A DNA stretch of 24,979 bases from a virus. The notes under the pieces are model-generated. The model had not been told where the DNA came from. It made no database searches and saw nothing but the letters and a program-made list of their open reading frames with translations. Location of the stretch: positions 1 to 24,979 of the IMG/VR virus record IMGVR_UViG_3300025305_000128; one strand, 5' to 3'. Shown here one piece after another: positions 22,971 through 24,979 of this stretch (its first letter is position 1; every line of letters begins with the position of its first letter). Made by a program: the position numbers and the translations under genes.

Positions 22971-22975
22971 TCCTA

Positions 22976-22988
22976 CACTATTTATTAT
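22976..22988 (+). promoter_or_regulatory. Candidate late promoter after the hub terminator
   Basis: CACTATTTATTAT lies just past the terminator and 19 bases before the ATG at 23008. It is the twin of CACTATTTATGAT at 15441-15453, which also stands between a terminator and the next gene. Confidence 0.5.
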
Positions 22989-23007
22989 ACGCCAAGGAAT
23001 ATTTTAC

Positions 23008-23358
23008 ATGAACGATGATAGCGATAAAGAATTAATTCCAATTATTATTGATTTGCAACAATTAAAAAATAGCGATGGACAAGTTAATGAACTGTTTAAT
23101 GTGCTGGGAATGTTCGGTACCGCTGTTGAAATGATGCTTAAAGCAATGTTTGGAAATGTTAACATTCCTGTAAGGGTACGGGGTAACAAATCAGAAATAG
23201 ATGCCTTTATGTCTGCCTTATCGCGTGAAAAAAGATATCTAGATGCTGCCAAACAGTACGGACTTACTGATCCCAAAGTCATTAAGAATAAGGCCAAATT
23301 AGATTCGGCAGCTAATAAATTTTTTAGTAAAACAGGGATTAAATGGCCATTTAAATAG
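23008..23358 (+). CDS. Hypothetical tail-region protein (116 aa)
   Basis: The start is placed at ATG 23008, with AAGGA at 22994-22998; an in-frame TTG further upstream would begin inside the terminator and is rejected. The first half is acidic then hydrophobic-helical (LIPIIIDLQQLKNSDG, NELFNVLGMFGTAVEMMLKA, MFGNVNIPVRVRGNKSE), the second half basic and helical (ALSREKRYLDAAKQYGLTDP, ANKFFSKTGIKWPFK). No signal peptide, cysteine or catalytic motif is visible and I know no family. As the first gene of the unit leading into the tape measure, it may be a tail assembly factor or a small hub part. Confidence 0.72.
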   Translation: MNDDSDKELIPIIIDLQQLKNSDGQVNELFNVLGMFGTAVEMMLKAMFGNVNIPVRVRGNKSEIDAFMSALSREKRYLDAAKQYGLTDPKVIKNKAKLDSAANKFFSKTGIKWPFK

Positions 23359-23370
23359 GAAATTATTATT

Positions 23371-23841
23371 ATGAAAATGAAAAGTGATGAATTAGAAAGA
23401 ATAATTTTTGAAGCAACAGAACAGGTTTTAGCTGAACAGGGCTTGGGGAGCCGTCTTAAATCTGCATGGTCTGCTCTTAAAGGCGACAAAGGCAAGGAAG
23501 GCGGCGGCACTGTGGGAAAAAATCTGCAGGCTGCCGAGAAGGCTGCTAAGGGCAAAGAAGCTGCTGCTAGCGACATTACAGGCACAGCGGCTGGACAGCA
23601 ACTGTATGATGCAGTATACTCCACAATACAGGATGATTTTGTTAAAATTAAAGGCTATATTGATAAGCAAGATATGACATTCGCTAAGAAGCTTATGGCT
23701 CACATTGACGCCAGGACGGGCGACTTTACAGATGTCGGCAGCGGTGAAGCCCCCGAAGAAGAAGAAGGCGAAACAAGAAGAGCTGGATTTGTTCAAGAAT
23801 CGCTCATCAAGGCAATTCATGATGCTTTAGCAACACTCTAA
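23371..23841 (+). CDS. Hypothetical tail-region protein (156 aa)
   Basis: It opens with an acidic-amphipathic helix, KSDELERIIFEATEQVLAEQ, of a type common at the N-termini of marine T4-like structural proteins. Residues 30-75 are a Lys/Ala/Gly-rich linker (KGDKGKEGGGTVGKN, AAEKAAKGKEAAA). A small folded part follows (QQLYDAVYSTIQDDFVKIKG, DMTFAKKLMAHIDARTGDF), then a Glu-rich stretch (APEEEEGE) and a C-terminal helix FVQESLIKAIHDALATL. AGGA overlapping the previous stop is the ribosome site, and the next gene starts 12 bases after its stop. No family is recognised; context suggests tail assembly. Confidence 0.7.
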   Translation: MKMKSDELERIIFEATEQVLAEQGLGSRLKSAWSALKGDKGKEGGGTVGKNLQAAEKAAKGKEAAASDITGTAAGQQLYDAVYSTIQDDFVKIKGYIDKQDMTFAKKLMAHIDARTGDFTDVGSGEAPEEEEGETRRAGFVQESLIKAIHDALATL

Positions 23842-23853
23842 GAGGAATAATTA

Positions 23854-24979
23854 ATGGCGACTAAAGAACAATTAGAGATTGAACAACGCTATAATAGACT
23901 CTTGGAGGAGCAGGAAAAGAAAAAAGAAACGCTGAAAAAGCTTGACATGGATACGTCTGCTGTAGATAAACAAATAAAAGCATATAAAGATATGCAACAG
24001 AATCTTCAGACAGTTTCCGAGCAAATCGAAACCCTCGGCGGTATCACCGGAGCGTTTGGAGAAAAATGGAGAACCGGCATTGCCGGTTCTTTTATTAACG
24101 CTGCCGAAGCGGCAGGCGAAGCGAGCATGTCTCTTGGCGACTTGGGCGGCATGCTTAAAAACACTTTTAGTCTTACAAACTTAATGGGAAATGCATTCGA
24201 AGGAACAGTTCAACAGGTTATCATATTCACAAAAGCGAATTATGATGCGGCTGCAAGTTTTCACAAGACAACGGGTGCTTCGAAAAGCTATACCAAACAA
24301 TTAAGAAACGTAAATAAAGATTTAATGGGTTTAGGCATCACCATGGCGGAAGTATCTGAGGCTGCTGCTCCACTATATGATACTTTTACAGATTTTACCA
24401 AGTTAAACAAAGAAACATCGGAAGCGGTTATTAATACTTCGGCAGTACTACAAAAGCTGGGCGTGGCGGGACAAACCAGTGCGCAAAGTATGCAAATGTT
24501 AACAAAGGGTATGGGCTTTACTGCTACCGCAGCCAACAAACAAATGGGCAAAATCGAAAAAGCGGCTGGCGATTTAGGTGTTAGCTATACAAAAATGTTT
24601 GACGATTTTACCCAATTTGGAGGTGAATTTGCACAATTTGGTAAAGAGGGTCCTGCTCTGTTCAACGACATGGCTGCAGCCGCAAAGTCCACCGGAATAG
24701 AAATGGGCAAATTAGTGGAAATCACCCAGGGGCTGCAAACATTTGAAGGTGCAGCCGATGCGGCAGGGCGACTTAATGCATTAATGGGCGGCGATTTTCT
24801 TAATAGTGTGGACCTAATGACTTCTGCTTTAGAAGATCCAACCCAAGCAGTGGAACAGATGCAAAACGCATTGATATCAGGATTCGGATCTTTTGAAGAT
24901 ATGTCGCCTGCAATGGCACGGGCAGCAGCAGAGGCAGCAGGGTTCGGTAATGATGTTGGCGCAGTTCAAGCATTAATGG
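23854..24979 (+). CDS. Tape-measure-like protein, N-terminal part (runs off the right edge)
   Basis: An open frame of 375 codons starts at ATG 23854, with GAGG at 23842-23845, and is uninterrupted to the window end, so the C-terminus is missing. The first 60 residues form a coiled coil (RYNRLLEEQEKKKETLKKLD, then VDKQIKAYKDMQQNLQTV). A long Ala/Gly/Met-rich helical region follows, with repeated segments typical of phage tail tape-measure proteins (GASKSYTKQLRNVNKDLMGL, TSAVLQKLGVAGQTSAQSMQ, FTQFGGEFAQFGKEGPALFN, GAADAAGRLNALMGGDFLNS). In contractile tails this protein sets tail length and sits inside the tube, like T4 gp29, although direct similarity to gp29 cannot be shown here. Its place after the hub genes supports the call. 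Confidence 0.75.
   Translation, partial: MATKEQLEIEQRYNRLLEEQEKKKETLKKLDMDTSAVDKQIKAYKDMQQNLQTVSEQIETLGGITGAFGEKWRTGIAGSFINAAEAAGEASMSLGDLGGMLKNTFSLTNLMGNAFEGTVQQVIIFTKANYDAAASFHKTTGASKSYTKQLRNVNKDLMGLGITMAEVSEAAAPLYDTFTDFTKLNKETSEAVINTSAVLQKLGVAGQTSAQSMQMLTKGMGFTATAANKQMGKIEKAAGDLGVSYTKMFDDFTQFGGEFAQFGKEGPALFNDMAAAAKSTGIEMGKLVEITQGLQTFEGAADAAGRLNALMGGDFLNSVDLMTSALEDPTQAVEQMQNALISGFGSFEDMSPAMARAAAEAAGFGNDVGAVQALM
24070..24093 (+). terminator. Terminator-like hairpin inside the tape-measure gene
   Basis: AGAACCGGC (24070-24078) pairs perfectly with GCCGGTTCT (24082-24090) around an ATT loop, followed by TTTATTAA (with the T at 24090, four T in a row). It lies about 72 codons into the gene and encodes RTGIAGS. 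It may slow or attenuate transcription, or be chance. Confidence 0.4.

Noticed and set aside
22951-23007. TTG-initiated extension of the 116-aa gene
   Set aside because: It would start in the loop of the terminator hairpin with no ribosome site; ATG 23008 has AAGGA at a good distance.

Overview
The window is a piece of a T4-like (contractile-tailed, myovirus) bacteriophage genome, probably from a marine or other aquatic environment. Every supportable gene is on the + strand, packed with short gaps or overlaps, and nearly all are head or tail morphogenesis genes. The protein style (S/T/G/A-rich fibres with 'TGSS..HG' repeats, gp21/gp22/gp23 of marine T4-like type, a 966-residue sheath) resembles marine T4-like phages rather than coliphage T4. 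The host cannot be named. Strong canonical Shine-Dalgarno sites, including a perfect TAAGGAGGT before the major capsid gene, point to a bacterium with an ordinary anti-SD sequence.

Layout. (1) 23-2473: a prohead block. Three small genes (84, 188 and 103 aa, the last a membrane protein with a DUF1360-like CPMCVGFWVG motif) precede the gp21 prohead protease, a 147-aa likely core protein, and a 77-aa basic protein that aligns with ribosomal protein bS21. (2) 2498-11718: an unusual insert of about 9 kb between gp21 and gp22, made of a 134-aa virion protein and three large repeat-built fibre/adhesin genes (724, 1041 and 1136 aa). (3) 11809-15358: gp22 scaffold, gp23 major capsid protein, and a 173-aa candidate capsid accessory protein enclosed between two strong terminators. 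(4) 15469-18174: three neck/tail-completion genes resembling gp13, gp14 and gp15. (5) 18255-22942: sheath gp18, tube gp19, a gp26-like zinc-ribbon baseplate protein, a small gp51-like protein, then a terminator. (6) 23008-24979: two unknown genes and the start of a tape-measure-like protein that runs off the right edge.

How the genes work together: gp21, gp22, gp23 and the core proteins build and mature the prohead. The gp13/14/15-like proteins close the head and join it to the tail. gp18, gp19, the hub proteins and the tape measure make the contractile tail. The three mosaic fibres are probably the host-recognition surface, although their position leaves open that they decorate the head. The bS21 homologue is the one evident non-structural gene and may tune host ribosomes during late expression.

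Regulation: three clear rho-independent hairpin terminators follow gp23, the 173-aa gene and the gp51-like gene. A recurring AT-rich motif, roughly (AG/AC)ACTATTTAT, lies in the gaps before six transcription units and once inside the end of the second fibre gene just before the third; I propose it as this phage's late promoter. No tRNA, CRISPR array, transposase, integrase or replication gene is visible, and no gene-free stretch exceeds about 120 bases.
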